Notes: generated by a model not told the origin, from the letters alone. Counted from the first letter of the stretch, positions 1-8,474 are shown. The stretch: 64,000 bases of DNA from Ignavibacteria bacterium (GCA_017302895.1 JAFLBV010000002.1:806001-870000), one strand, 5' to 3'. Numbers and translations are program-made.

Positions 1-630
1 GTTTATGTCTGCAAATGCCACATCCATCAGGCAACCAAGAGGCAGCAACACTCTGTATCTGACAGGCTCCGCAGGCGTATATACTTCCTGCATCATATCG
101 CTGCTGAATCGTTTTGACATTTTTGGGGAGAGACTGTCAACCTGTCCGAGGTTTCCACCCAGTATTTTAAAGAAGCCAATGTTGTGGAGGAAACTCTGAA
201 TACCGGTGTTTTGGTAAAAATAAAGAATTTTTGCAACTACCTTCAGTAAGCTTTGATTGGCAACTATAAAATTAAGTCCGGCTCTCCTGATGAACCTGAC
301 CATGAATGGTTCAAGATTCCTGATGGAGATTTCTTCTCTTGCCGCTTCGACTATTGATCCGTATTTAACCCCCGCAGGGCAGGCGGTCTCGCATGCCTGA
401 CAGTCGAGACAGAAATTGATTTCATTGATGAATGTTTTGTTGATCTCGAGTTTCCCCTCAGCAACACTCTTTATTAGTCGGATTCTGCCACGGGGTGATG
501 ATGACTCAAGTCTGGTGATGGAATAGGTTGGACATGTAGGAAGACACATGCCGCAGTGCATGCACTGTGCAAGAATATCATCGGAGATAATCGCTTTGGA
601 AAGGGTTTGTTGAAGTGGCGATTCGCTCAT
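1..630 (-). CDS. glcF: Glycolate/lactate oxidase iron-sulfur subunit GlcF (partial, 3' end cut by window edge)
   Basis: The minus-strand frame is open from an ATG at 630 to the left edge, giving 210 codons with no stop. The N-terminus carries two cysteine clusters of the 4Fe-4S ferredoxin type, CMHCGMCLPTCP near residues 25-36 and CLDCQACETACP near residues 75-86. This is the pattern of GlcF, the electron-transfer subunit that works with the FAD subunit GlcD at the inner membrane. It starts one base after the stop codon of glcD, so the two are translationally linked in one operon. The C-terminal cysteine-rich (CCG) domains expected in the family lie outside the window. No clear Shine-Dalgarno sequence is visible. 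The substrate (glycolate, D-lactate or another 2-hydroxyacid) cannot be read from the sequence. Confidence 0.9.
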   Translation of the reverse strand, partial: MSESPLQQTLSKAIISDDILAQCMHCGMCLPTCPTYSITRLESSSPRGRIRLIKSVAEGKLEINKTFINEINFCLDCQACETACPAGVKYGSIVEAAREEISIRNLEPFMVRFIRRAGLNFIVANQSLLKVVAKILYFYQNTGIQSFLHNIGFFKILGGNLGQVDSLSPKMSKRFSSDMMQEVYTPAEPVRYRVLLPLGCLMDVAFADIN

Positions 631-631
631 T

Positions 632-2083
632 TTAGTGATTATGGGAGTGAGTAAAAAAGTCGATATCCTCCCGCCTTACCGGCATTGCCCCTTCACATTT
701 TGGAGACATGGTGAGAATTTTACCGGGATTGAGAACATTGTTTTCATCCAGAGTGCCTTTAATCTTCTTCATGAAATCCACACCTGCTGAACCTGCGACA
801 GCCTCGAGGAATTGCTTTTTGGCGAGACCTGTACCGTGTTCTCCGGTAATTGTTCCGCCAAGTTTGATAGCCTCGTTAAAAATGTAGTCAAAAGCCCTGT
901 GAGCGTTTGAAATTCCCTTTTGATCCCGTTCATCGGTTAAACATGTTGGATGAAGGTTGCCATCACCAGCGTGACCAAAATTTCCAATAATCACATCAAA
1001 ACTTTTTGCAGCATCTTTTACTTTTTCGATCATTACAGGCAGTTCGCTTCTTGGGACAGTTGCATCCTCAAGAATCGTTGTCGGTTTCACTCTTGCAAGA
1101 GAGCTGAAAGCACTTCTGCGTGCTGATTTAAGAACCAGAGCCTCATTTTCATTTGAGGCAACTTTCACGAACGAAGATTTATTCTTTTTCAGTGCAGCCA
1201 ATACGCGTGATGCATCCTCATCAACTTCGGCACCTTTCCCGTCAAGTTCGATAATAAGTATCGCTTCACTGTTCCTGGGCAGACCGATACCGGTATAATC
1301 TTCAACACAGTTTATTGTGGTGTGATCGAGGAATTCCATCATTGCAGGGACAACATGAGCCGCAATTATATCAGAAACAGCTTTTCCGCTGTCCAATAAA
1401 GTATCAAAATATGCGGTCATCGTAATTGATTTCTGAGGCTTGGGGATAAGTTTTAGCAACACCTTGGTAAATATTCCAAGCGTGCCCTCACTCCCGATCA
1501 TTACATCCTTAAGATTGTAGCCGGCAACATCTTTTACATTTTTCCCGCCAACTGCAAGTAACTCACCATTTGGCATGATAGCCTCAAAACCAAGTACATA
1601 GTTTTTTGTAACGCCATACTTCAAACCCCTCAATCCGCCGGCATTTTCAGCTACATTTCCGCCAATCGTACAAATTTTCATGCTCCCCGGGTCAGGCGGA
1701 TAGAAGAGACCGATCTTTTCCACTTTGTTCTGCAGGGTTTCAGTTATTACTCCCGGTTCAACCCATGCGGTAAGGTTCTCATTGTCAATTTCTATTATTT
1801 TATCCCATCGCGTCATTACCAGTACGATGGAATTTTCTACCGGAACAGATCCTCCGCTGAGTCCGGTACCGGATCCGCGGGGCACAACTGCAAATTTTTC
1901 CTCATTTGCAAGTTTCATTATAGCAGCAATTTGTCCTGCATTTTCCGGAAAAACCACTGCTTCGGGTAATTGTCTGAGAATCGGTGTGCCGTCGTAAGAA
2001 TAGGCTTCTTTGTGAACAGGATCGAGAAGGAGGTTTTTTTTGGTTACTATCTCTCCCAGTTTGGAGAGAGTTGAATCTTTCAT
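632..2083 (-). CDS. glcD: FAD-linked 2-hydroxyacid dehydrogenase, GlcD family
   Basis: This 483-aa protein has the family's normal length. An N-terminal FAD-binding PCMH domain carries PRGSGTGLSGGS near residue 65, and a C-terminal FAD-linked oxidase domain carries GHAGDGNLHP and GEHGTGLAKK, both typical of GlcD and D-lactate dehydrogenases. It would oxidise a 2-hydroxyacid such as glycolate or lactate to the 2-oxoacid and pass electrons to GlcF. The ATG at 2083 overlaps the stop of the upstream zinc-ribbon gene by four bases (ATGA), so they are co-transcribed. BMC shell genes lie further upstream on the same strand, which raises the possibility of a shared 2-hydroxyacid or aldehyde pathway; that link is inference. 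Substrate specificity is unresolved. Confidence 0.92.
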   Translation of the reverse strand: MKDSTLSKLGEIVTKKNLLLDPVHKEAYSYDGTPILRQLPEAVVFPENAGQIAAIMKLANEEKFAVVPRGSGTGLSGGSVPVENSIVLVMTRWDKIIEIDNENLTAWVEPGVITETLQNKVEKIGLFYPPDPGSMKICTIGGNVAENAGGLRGLKYGVTKNYVLGFEAIMPNGELLAVGGKNVKDVAGYNLKDVMIGSEGTLGIFTKVLLKLIPKPQKSITMTAYFDTLLDSGKAVSDIIAAHVVPAMMEFLDHTTINCVEDYTGIGLPRNSEAILIIELDGKGAEVDEDASRVLAALKKNKSSFVKVASNENEALVLKSARRSAFSSLARVKPTTILEDATVPRSELPVMIEKVKDAAKSFDVIIGNFGHAGDGNLHPTCLTDERDQKGISNAHRAFDYIFNEAIKLGGTITGEHGTGLAKKQFLEAVAGSAGVDFMKKIKGTLDENNVLNPGKILTMSPKCEGAMPVRREDIDFFTHSHNH

Positions 2084-2385
2084 TTGACGAATCTCTGTAT
2101 TACGAATTTAACTGCGTAGCCGGTTGCAAGCGCTATCGCGATATAAGTGGCTATCAGTTTTACTCCATCCATTGTAACTATGAATGTCGATTTATAACCC
2201 CTCCAGCCACAATTTGTACATCTGTAGATCTTGAACCAAGTCAAATTTTTGATAGCCCCTTCCAACAGACTTCGGGTTTTCGACCTTCTGAGTGTATTGT
2301 ACTGAGTGCAGGAGGGACATTTTGAAAAGGACGCATCCCTGTGAAAAACTACTTTCTTGGATTTTAATCTTCGCTTTTGAGCCAT
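2080..2385 (-). CDS. Small zinc-ribbon membrane protein of unknown function
   Basis: A 101-aa protein with two zinc-knuckle pairs, CPSC near residue 23 and CTNCGWRG near residue 56, forming an apparent zinc ribbon. A hydrophobic stretch at about residues 75-95 is likely a single C-terminal membrane anchor. The N-terminus is strongly basic (KRRLKSKK). It begins directly after the S41 protease gene and overlaps glcD by four bases, so it sits in the same transcript. I do not recognise a named family. A metal-binding or nucleic-acid-binding domain tethered to the membrane is what can be seen. Confidence 0.7.
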   Translation of the reverse strand: MAQKRRLKSKKVVFHRDASFSKCPSCTQYNTLRRSKTRSLLEGAIKNLTWFKIYRCTNCGWRGYKSTFIVTMDGVKLIATYIAIALATGYAVKFVIQRFVK

Positions 2386-4047
2386 TTATTTGATTGCCAG
2401 TATTTTTCGATAAAGTGGTTTGTTGTTGATTATATCAAGTGCGGTCTTGAATTGCAGGTCATTTATTAGTTTGTATCTGATTCTGAAACCGCTGTTGTGG
2501 TATCTGCCCGAAAGTTCGGTGAGAAGCTCTGCCGCAATTTCGTCCTTCTGAAAACGAAGAATATCTTTGGATATGCTGCCAATCTCTTTTGATAATTCAT
2601 CAAATTTGACCTGCAAATGTACATAATTTTTATCTTGTCCGAAAGTTTTAACGAGCTCTTCGAGCTGACTGCTCTTTGGATGCTTAAATTTATACTTCTT
2701 CAATTCAAGAAACTCCCTGAATTCTGCAAAAAGCTTTTCACTCTTTATTTCGTTAAAATTACTGTTTTTGTGCTTCTCATAATAAGCATTGACGAATTCA
2801 AAAATGAGTCCTTTCGCCAAAAGATCTTTTAACAAATCCGATTTCTCCGGTGTAATAACTATGGAATCGGGTACAATTCCCCCGCCACTATAGACAAGAC
2901 GGTTGTTCTTCGTGCGAAATACTGCTGTTAGCACGGAATCATGTTTGCCTATAACTTTGTTTTGTGAAGCATAATCAATTTTTTGGATGCTTCTTCCCGA
3001 GGGTGTGTAGTATCTCGAGGTGGTTATCTTTAAAGAGGTATTAAAACTTAAGGAAGTGATGGTCTGTACAAGCCCCTTACCAAATGATTTTTCACCAATC
3101 AATACAGCCCGGTCGTAGTCCTGTAATGCACCTGCCACAATTTCTGAAGCAGACGCAGACCCGTCATCAATTAGAACTGCCATTTCCACTTTTCCGAGTA
3201 ACGGCTCCTGTTCTGCAAAAAATTTCCTGATAGAGACAGAGTCCCGACCTTTAGTAGTGACAATCAAACTGCCTTTCTCCAGGAATTTATTTGAAACATC
3301 GATAGCCATATCGAGAAGTCCGCCCGGATTTCCGCGTAAATCAAGAATAACCGATTCGATTTTCCTTACCGAGGCGAGTTTTGCAATCTCACTCCTCAGC
3401 TCTTCACCGGCTGTTCTCGTAAATCCTGATAATTTTATATAGACATTCGAAGAATTTTCGGGTACAAATCCGGCATAGGTTACATTCTTTACGATAATTT
3501 CTTCCCGCATCAGGGTGAAACTTAGTGTGTCGGCTGGATCACCTCTCCTCACCTTAAGATCAACAAAAGTGCCGGGTGTTCCTTTTACAAGCTTTGAAAT
3601 TTCGTCATAGTTGGCGGGTGAAACCCTGGTGCCGGCAACTTCATGTAGCGCATCCCCGGGAAGCAATCCCTGTTTTTGAGCCGAATAACCGTCAAGAATT
3701 TCAATTATAAGGACATTCTCTCCCCTTATTCCTACCGTAATACCGATTCCACCATACTTCCCTTTTGTCATCAGTTCGATATCGTCCTGACGCTTCTCGT
3801 CAATAAATGTGGTGTAAGGATCAAGTTCTTTCAACATTCCTCTGATACCGGCACGAATAAACTCTTCAGCATTGATCTCGTCAACATAATTCAGAGTTAT
3901 TTCTTTATAAACCCGGCTGAAAATGTCAATATTCTTACCGATTTCATAGTAGATGTCACCAAAAGCAGAATAGGCACCAAGTGACAGGCTGACAGCAAAA
4001 AATATTACTATCCACTCGGCTCTTTTCTTAAAAAAGTTTTTCTTCAA
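2386..4047 (-). CDS. S41 family C-terminal processing peptidase (CtpA/Prc-like)
   Basis: A 553-aa periplasmic serine protease. Residues 12-30 form a signal peptide or N-terminal membrane anchor. A PDZ domain follows at about 90-175 (GKYGGIGITVG, GLLPGDAL), then the S41 catalytic domain. The Ser/Lys dyad is visible as Ser299 in DDGSASASE and Lys324 in EKSFGKGLVQ, with the 25-residue spacing seen in characterised CtpA proteins. The substrate-contact strand LDLRGNPGGLL lies at about 236-245. The roughly 200-residue C-terminal extension after the catalytic core is longer than in minimal CtpAs. The gene overlaps tmk by four bases and abuts the zinc-ribbon gene. It probably trims or degrades exported proteins; the target is unknown. 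Confidence 0.9.
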   Translation of the reverse strand: MKKNFFKKRAEWIVIFFAVSLSLGAYSAFGDIYYEIGKNIDIFSRVYKEITLNYVDEINAEEFIRAGIRGMLKELDPYTTFIDEKRQDDIELMTKGKYGGIGITVGIRGENVLIIEILDGYSAQKQGLLPGDALHEVAGTRVSPANYDEISKLVKGTPGTFVDLKVRRGDPADTLSFTLMREEIIVKNVTYAGFVPENSSNVYIKLSGFTRTAGEELRSEIAKLASVRKIESVILDLRGNPGGLLDMAIDVSNKFLEKGSLIVTTKGRDSVSIRKFFAEQEPLLGKVEMAVLIDDGSASASEIVAGALQDYDRAVLIGEKSFGKGLVQTITSLSFNTSLKITTSRYYTPSGRSIQKIDYASQNKVIGKHDSVLTAVFRTKNNRLVYSGGGIVPDSIVITPEKSDLLKDLLAKGLIFEFVNAYYEKHKNSNFNEIKSEKLFAEFREFLELKKYKFKHPKSSQLEELVKTFGQDKNYVHLQVKFDELSKEIGSISKDILRFQKDEIAAELLTELSGRYHNSGFRIRYKLINDLQFKTALDIINNKPLYRKILAIK

Positions 4048-4691
4048 AGCAACTCCCGGTTTTTCTTTTCAAGACTGAAATTCATCGTCTCATTTAAAAT
4101 CCTTACAATATCCAAATGTATCTCTGTGGCATCTCTTTCACCATTTACAGTTTTAATCCTGTCGGTATATTCGATGGAGATTCTTTCGTAACCGTCAATA
4201 ACTTTTTTATAAAATTGATCGTTCGATTTCTCTATTCTGTCAAGTTCGGCATCACATGCATGTTTTCTTCGTGCTGATTCTTCAATTGAGATTTTTAGAT
4301 AAAAAGTAAGATCCGGAACAGTTCCACCGGTCGCAATCTCGTTTATCTTTTTAACGGCATCCCCATTCAGTCCCCTTCCAAATCCCTGATATGCAGTAGT
4401 GGAATCATGAAACCGGTCTGCAATGACGACCGCACCTTCATTTAGCAAAGGTCTTATCACTTCCCTCACAACCTGCGCTCTGGCACCTGAAAAAAGAAAA
4501 ATTTCTGTTTCATCACACATTTCAAGGTGTTTCTTGTTCAGCAATATTTCTCTGATTTTTTCGGAAATTTGAGTTCCACCCGGTTCACGAACTATATGGA
4601 CTTTCCTGCCAAGACGCTCGAGGTAATCTTTCAAGAGGTTTATTTGTGTGGTCTTGCCACAAAAATCGATTCCTTCAAAACTTATAAACAT
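4044..4691 (-). CDS. tmk: Thymidylate kinase
   Basis: A 215-aa dTMP kinase that phosphorylates dTMP to dTDP for DNA synthesis. The P-loop is FEGIDFCGKTTQ at residues 4-15, with a Cys where many family members have Ala or Ser. The nucleotide-binding motifs REPGGT near residue 36 and DRFHDSTTAYQG near residue 91 are intact. The C-terminal lid region carries the DRIE motif near residue 150. It lies four bases before the YbbR gene end and overlaps the S41 protease start by four bases, so it is in a tight operon. The length is normal, and the ATG at 4691 is the only sensible start. Confidence 0.94.
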   Translation of the reverse strand: MFISFEGIDFCGKTTQINLLKDYLERLGRKVHIVREPGGTQISEKIREILLNKKHLEMCDETEIFLFSGARAQVVREVIRPLLNEGAVVIADRFHDSTTAYQGFGRGLNGDAVKKINEIATGGTVPDLTFYLKISIEESARRKHACDAELDRIEKSNDQFYKKVIDGYERISIEYTDRIKTVNGERDATEIHLDIVRILNETMNFSLEKKNRELL

Positions 4692-4695
4692 GCTG

Positions 4696-5604
4696 TTACT
4701 GCTTTACTAAATATTTGATTCTGGGTGGTTTTACATCAATAAAAGTTATGTTGTCGGGAAGAACTATATTTGGCAATGCGGTTCCTGTGGAATCACTTAC
4801 CAGTTCCCTGTAATTTAAAAGTGCTTTTACATCTTCCGGTTTTAGTGCCCCGATTCTGTCGATACCTCCTCTTACAACAACTGTAACTTCTTCGGGTACG
4901 AGTACTACTTCCTTCCCTTGTGGATTCTCGATCACTACAAGTTTAACACCCTCTATCTCCCTGTCCGCAATTTTTTGTACATCAATTTCTGCGGTAACTT
5001 TGGCAGGAAATATTTCCAAACCATCAACCAGATCAAGATTAATCTCGATCGTGGTTTTCTCTTTCAAACCGGTCAATTCCATTCTTTGAGACTTGATAGA
5101 TCTGATTTTATCTGTCAGTTGTTTACTCCCTTTTATCCTCACACGGTCAGGAGTTATTTTTACTCTGCTCGCCAATCCAAATCCTTCTTCATACTGCAAC
5201 ACCAGATCGAGAGTTACGGGTTTTTCGGCGTATTCCACTTCCTCCGTTTTTATCTTAAGAAATGAAGGTGAAATATCTACAACTGTAAAGTCGGAAGAGA
5301 GCCACCCGTTCTCGGAAATCAGAGTTCGAAGATTTATCTCCGAATTAACATTCTCTTTCGATATGGGAATTACAAATTTATTCTCCGGATTGAAATAGAG
5401 GGAAATAAATTTCCAGCCTGAACCTTTTAACTTCACATTAACATATCTGGGTATGGTGTAATCAACGGCCAGATTAGGGGGCAGGTTTGTATAGGCTATC
5501 GGGATGGATGAATTTAAATAGAAATCTCCGGACAAGGTTATGAATATCCATGCCCCGGCAGCTAAAAGCAGGGAGACAATTATTGATGGCAGATTTTGCT
5601 TCAT
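4696..5604 (-). CDS. YbbR-domain envelope protein
   Basis: A 302-aa protein with one N-terminal membrane segment (about residues 8-25) followed by repeated YbbR-like beta domains. Each repeat shows the family pattern of a hydrophobic strand, a PxxVxVKGS/PDRVRIKGS turn and a closing strand, at about residues 50-70 and 145-160. YbbR proteins are extracytoplasmic and are usually encoded near c-di-AMP cyclase (cdaA), where they modulate it; no cdaA is visible here. The gene sits between BMC shell genes and tmk on the same strand, 35 bases after the shell gene. Function in this setting is unknown. Confidence 0.8.
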   Translation of the reverse strand: MKQNLPSIIVSLLLAAGAWIFITLSGDFYLNSSIPIAYTNLPPNLAVDYTIPRYVNVKLKGSGWKFISLYFNPENKFVIPISKENVNSEINLRTLISENGWLSSDFTVVDISPSFLKIKTEEVEYAEKPVTLDLVLQYEEGFGLASRVKITPDRVRIKGSKQLTDKIRSIKSQRMELTGLKEKTTIEINLDLVDGLEIFPAKVTAEIDVQKIADREIEGVKLVVIENPQGKEVVLVPEEVTVVVRGGIDRIGALKPEDVKALLNYRELVSDSTGTALPNIVLPDNITFIDVKPPRIKYLVKQ

Positions 5605-5639
5605 TACTGAGTGCCGTGGATCCCGGGTCTTTTATCCGT

Positions 5640-6302
5640 TCAGGATCCTTTGCCTAAAGCAGCGAAAAGCCTGAGCAATTCTTCTTTATTGGCAACCGAA
5701 ATCTCCCTCCCTTTTATCGGGAAACCGGCGGTTGATCTGGCAAGTGTTCTTAAATCGGTTACCTTCATCTCCTCCAATCCGGCCGGCAGCGAAATTTTTG
5801 TCACTTCCTGTTGCGGTTTTGTTTCCGGGTTCTTTTTAGGGGGGCTTGCCGGTTTCGCCTTTTCAGCTACTGCCGTTTTAGCAACAACAACTTTCGGTTG
5901 AAGTGGCGGCGAAGGTTCATCTTTCGATACAAGCCGGGGTGTTTCCGCTGTGGACTTTGGGGCTACAACGACGGTTTCCGGAGATTTCTCAACTTTAACA
6001 CTCTCGACAATCTCCGTTTTTTCAACCACACCCGGGACGATAAAATCCAGTTGCAGATCGGGACGGGGTATAACATGGGTGGATACAAGTTCACCAACCC
6101 GCGAAGCAGCGGCTGCACCGGCTTCCACCGCCGTTTTTACAGCCGCTGTTTCACCAATTATTTTAATTGTTATGAGTGCCGGATTGGTTTTTTCTCTCCC
6201 GATCAGTTTCACATTGGCTGCCTTGCACATCGCATCGGCAGCTTCAATGGCTCCTACCAATCCTTTAGTCTCTACCAATCCCAATGCGGGTTGCTGTCTC
6301 AA
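5640..6302 (-). CDS. BMC-domain shell protein with long linker and Rho_N/SAP-like C-terminal tail
   Basis: A 220-aa protein. Residues 6-90 are a single BMC domain ([15 protein letters not shown], then AAASRVGELVSTHVIPRP) closely similar to the neighbouring 93-aa shell protein. Residues 95-170 form a Val/Pro/Lys/Thr-rich, probably disordered linker. Residues 172-220 form a compact segment (LPAGLEEMKVTDLRTLAR, then GREISVANKEELLRLF) resembling Rho_N or SAP-type helical motifs. EutK of ethanolamine microcompartments has an analogous BMC domain plus nucleic-acid-binding-like tail, but this tail is not obviously homologous. The start is TTG at 6302: no ATG or GTG occurs in frame after the upstream stop, an AGGA lies five bases before it, and it aligns with the neighbour's N-terminus. 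It likely forms a minor shell hexamer that bridges to cargo. Confidence 0.88.
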   Translation of the reverse strand: MRQQPALGLVETKGLVGAIEAADAMCKAANVKLIGREKTNPALITIKIIGETAAVKTAVEAGAAAASRVGELVSTHVIPRPDLQLDFIVPGVVEKTEIVESVKVEKSPETVVVAPKSTAETPRLVSKDEPSPPLQPKVVVAKTAVAEKAKPASPPKKNPETKPQQEVTKISLPAGLEEMKVTDLRTLARSTAGFPIKGREISVANKEELLRLFAALGKGS

Positions 6303-6313
6303 TTCTGTCCTGC

Positions 6314-6595
6314 TTATCTTGGTCTGTTAGGAATAATCAGTTCTACATCGCTGTGTGGTCTTGGAATTACATGAACAGAAACGAGTTCACCAACTCTCTG
6401 AGCCGCAGCAGCACCGGCATCAGTGGCTGCCTTAACAGCACCGACATCTCCGCGTACCATTACTGTCACATAACCACCACCGATGGTCTCTTTTCCAATC
6501 AATTCAACATTGGCGGCTTTAACCATTGCGTCTGCTGCCTCGATTGCGCCAACCAATCCTTTTGTTTCGATCATTCCTAAAGCATCTAATGCCAT
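6314..6595 (-). CDS. BMC-H shell protein, PduA/EutM/CcmK type
   Basis: A 93-aa single-BMC-domain protein with the canonical order [17 protein letters not shown], central strand [19 protein letters not shown] and [19 protein letters not shown]. Such proteins assemble into hexagonal tiles that form the facets of bacterial microcompartments, with a central pore for metabolites. A good ribosome binding site (GGAGAAG) precedes the ATG at 6595. Eleven bases separate it from the second shell gene. A candidate promoter lies immediately upstream at 6630-6658. No pentameric BMC-P gene or signature enzyme is in the window; they may lie left of position 1 or elsewhere, so the encapsulated pathway cannot be named. 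Confidence 0.95.
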   Translation of the reverse strand: MALDALGMIETKGLVGAIEAADAMVKAANVELIGKETIGGGYVTVMVRGDVGAVKAATDAGAAAAQRVGELVSVHVIPRPHSDVELIIPNRPR

Positions 6596-6629
6596 TATCT
6601 TCTCCGAAATTTATGTTATTTTGAACTAT

Positions 6630-6658
6630 AAAATAGTCAGTAGAACAATAATAGTCAA
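6630..6658 (-). promoter_or_regulatory. Candidate promoter of the BMC shell operon with two TGACTATT direct repeats
   Basis: On the minus strand TTGACT (6658-6653) and TATTTT (6635-6630) are 17 bases apart, as in a sigma-70-type promoter, 35 bases before the BMC-H start codon. The octamer TGACTATT occurs twice (6657-6650 and 6639-6632), 18 bases start to start, overlapping both promoter boxes, which would suit a regulator binding two helical faces. Seen by eye only; -10 match is 4 of 6. Confidence 0.35.
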
Positions 6659-6669
6659 TTTAATTCTTA

Positions 6670-7788
6670 CTATTGTGGCAATTCTACCGTAAAAAACATT
6701 GAAGTACCCTTGCCCGGGGCACTTTTACACCAAATTCTGCCGTTCAATTTTGTTATGAACTCGTAACACAGAGTCAAACCAATGCCCGTGCCGGCCTCAT
6801 TTGCCGTTCCGTGGCGAGAGCGAATCCCCGGTTTGAAGAGTTCTTTTTGTATCTCATCGTCCATTCCGATCCCCTGATCATTAATGATAAACACCGCCTC
6901 ATTCTTTTCCTCCCTGATCTCAATCTCAATCAGACCGCCAGCCGGACTGAATTTAATCGCGTTGGAAAGAAGATTCCGAATCACAGTTTTTATCATCTCC
7001 TCATCGGTATAAACGACAACAAGAGCATTCCCTGAAAAATCCACTTGCAGATTCTTCCCGATCAACTGTCCTGCAAGTTCACCAACGACCAAAGTGGCAA
7101 GGTCATTTAAGAGCACCACATCTTTACTGACTGAAAGATTGCCTGTCTGGCTTCTCGCCCAGTTCAAAAGATTCGATAACAGCCCGTAGGTTGATCTCGA
7201 CACATTTTCGATCTGACTCAGGAAATAAAACCGCTGTTTCTCCTCGAGTGAGTTCATATCCTTCAATAACAGTTCAGAGAATGAGATCAAAACATTGAAC
7301 TGGTTCTTCAAATCGTGAGCAATAATTGAAAAGAATTTATCCTTTGTCGAGTTGAGTTCACCGAGCCTTTTGTTCATTTCCATAATTTTTTCTTCAGCCT
7401 CGAGCCTCTCCTTGATGCTTCTGAGTACTGTAAGAATAGCGTTTTTCCCCTGAAAACCCACCATTGTCAGAGACATTTCAACAGGAACCGGGTCCCCGGT
7501 TTTTCTCCTTAAAAGCCGTGATGACACCACAGAATCGTGGGTCATAATCTTCTCAAGCTCCTCGGCATTCTCTATCTGTTCATCACAAAAAACAGTTGAG
7601 AAATGTTTTCCTACAATTTCAGATTTCTTAAAACCGGTTGTCGATTCCCAAATATTGTTGACCTCGAGAATTTCTCCGGTTTCACCATCGACAAGCATGA
7701 GATAATCGAGCATCTCATTAAAAATCTCCCGATAACCGTCACTTTCCTTTTCACCGGATTTTTCCCGAGCGAATGGGTCCATTTTCAC
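6670..7788 (-). CDS. PAS-domain sensor histidine kinase
   Basis: A 372-aa kinase without membrane segments, so probably cytoplasmic. A PAS domain spans about residues 20-130. The HisKA dimerisation helix carries the phosphoacceptor His158 in IIAHDLKN. The HATPase domain follows with N box LLSNAIKFSP, G1 box NDQGIGMDD and G2 box GTGIGLTL. It overlaps the LOG-family gene by four bases and ends 75 bases before the BMC-H gene. No response regulator is encoded nearby, so its partner is elsewhere. Whether it controls the shell genes is inference from position. Confidence 0.9.
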   Translation of the reverse strand: MKMDPFAREKSGEKESDGYREIFNEMLDYLMLVDGETGEILEVNNIWESTTGFKKSEIVGKHFSTVFCDEQIENAEELEKIMTHDSVVSSRLLRRKTGDPVPVEMSLTMVGFQGKNAILTVLRSIKERLEAEEKIMEMNKRLGELNSTKDKFFSIIAHDLKNQFNVLISFSELLLKDMNSLEEKQRFYFLSQIENVSRSTYGLLSNLLNWARSQTGNLSVSKDVVLLNDLATLVVGELAGQLIGKNLQVDFSGNALVVVYTDEEMIKTVIRNLLSNAIKFSPAGGLIEIEIREEKNEAVFIINDQGIGMDDEIQKELFKPGIRSRHGTANEAGTGIGLTLCYEFITKLNGRIWCKSAPGKGTSMFFTVELPQ

Positions 7789-8384
7789 ACCAGAGCTTTG
7801 TTTATATCATCCTCGCTCCACGCGTGGGAGTTATCAATGGCATCGTAAATTCTTTCGGAGCTTTCCACCACCGTGTACATCTTCAAATGATCCCTCCCCA
7901 AAAAATCCTCCGTGACCGTGTGTTCCATAAATTCGAGCCATTTATCGTAAAACCTGTTCACATTTACAATCACCACGGGATTTGTATAATGACCGAGTCG
8001 TTTCATTGTGAGTACCTGATAAAGTTCTTCCATGGTACCACTTCCACCCGGCAGCACGACAATTGCGGAGCTTCCTTCAATCATCTTTAATTTCCGGCTT
8101 TCCATGTCACCGGTCAGTTCAAGAGAGGAAATGTCGTCTCTTCCCCATTCCAAATCCATCATAAATTCAGGAATAATGCCCGTCACCCTTCCGCCTGCCG
8201 ACAAGGCACCGTCAGATACAGCTCCCATTAATCCGTGCCGCCCTCCTCCGTACACTAGAATATCACTCTGTGAAGCGATAGTCTCACCCAGACGGAATGC
8301 ATCAGAAAGGTAAACTGCCTTTGATTTGGTGCTTGAAGCACAGAAAACGGCTATTCTTCTATCCATCGATTTTATTAAATTCAA
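7785..8384 (-). CDS. LOG-family protein (TIGR00730 Rossmann fold, nucleoside-monophosphate phosphoribohydrolase-like)
   Basis: A 199-aa protein of the LOG/lysine-decarboxylase-like family. It has GGGRHGLMGAVSDGAL near residue 45 and the hallmark LPGGSGTMEE near residue 110, which contribute the catalytic Arg/Glu and phosphate site in characterised members. Those members release the base from cytokinin ribotides or other nucleotide monophosphates; the older name lysine decarboxylase is a misannotation. It is the first gene of the minus-strand group and overlaps the PAS kinase start by four bases. The physiological substrate here is unknown. Confidence 0.9.
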   Translation of the reverse strand: MNLIKSMDRRIAVFCASSTKSKAVYLSDAFRLGETIASQSDILVYGGGRHGLMGAVSDGALSAGGRVTGIIPEFMMDLEWGRDDISSLELTGDMESRKLKMIEGSSAIVVLPGGSGTMEELYQVLTMKRLGHYTNPVVIVNVNRFYDKWLEFMEHTVTEDFLGRDHLKMYTVVESSERIYDAIDNSHAWSEDDINKALV

Positions 8385-8466
8385 AATTGAAATATAGGTA
8401 TTTCAAAAATTCCCGTAAACATAAAAATAAATTATTGTCATCACATTCGAAGAATAGTAAAATGTC

Positions 8467-8474
8467 TATATTTG
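8467..8474 (+). promoter_or_regulatory. Candidate Bacteroidota-type -7 element (TATATTTG)
   Basis: TATATTTG matches the TAnnTTTG -7 consensus known from Bacteroidota and lies 36 bases before the ATG at 8511. A convincing -33 TTTG box at the usual spacing is missing, so this is weak support. Confidence 0.25.

Noticed and set aside
5..199. Plus-strand 64-codon frame at the left edge
   Set aside because: It lies antisense to the clear GlcF frame with its cysteine clusters and has no protein features of its own.
1984..2325. Plus-strand 113-codon cysteine-containing frame
   Set aside because: Antisense shadow across the end of the zinc-ribbon gene and start of glcD, both with strong motifs.
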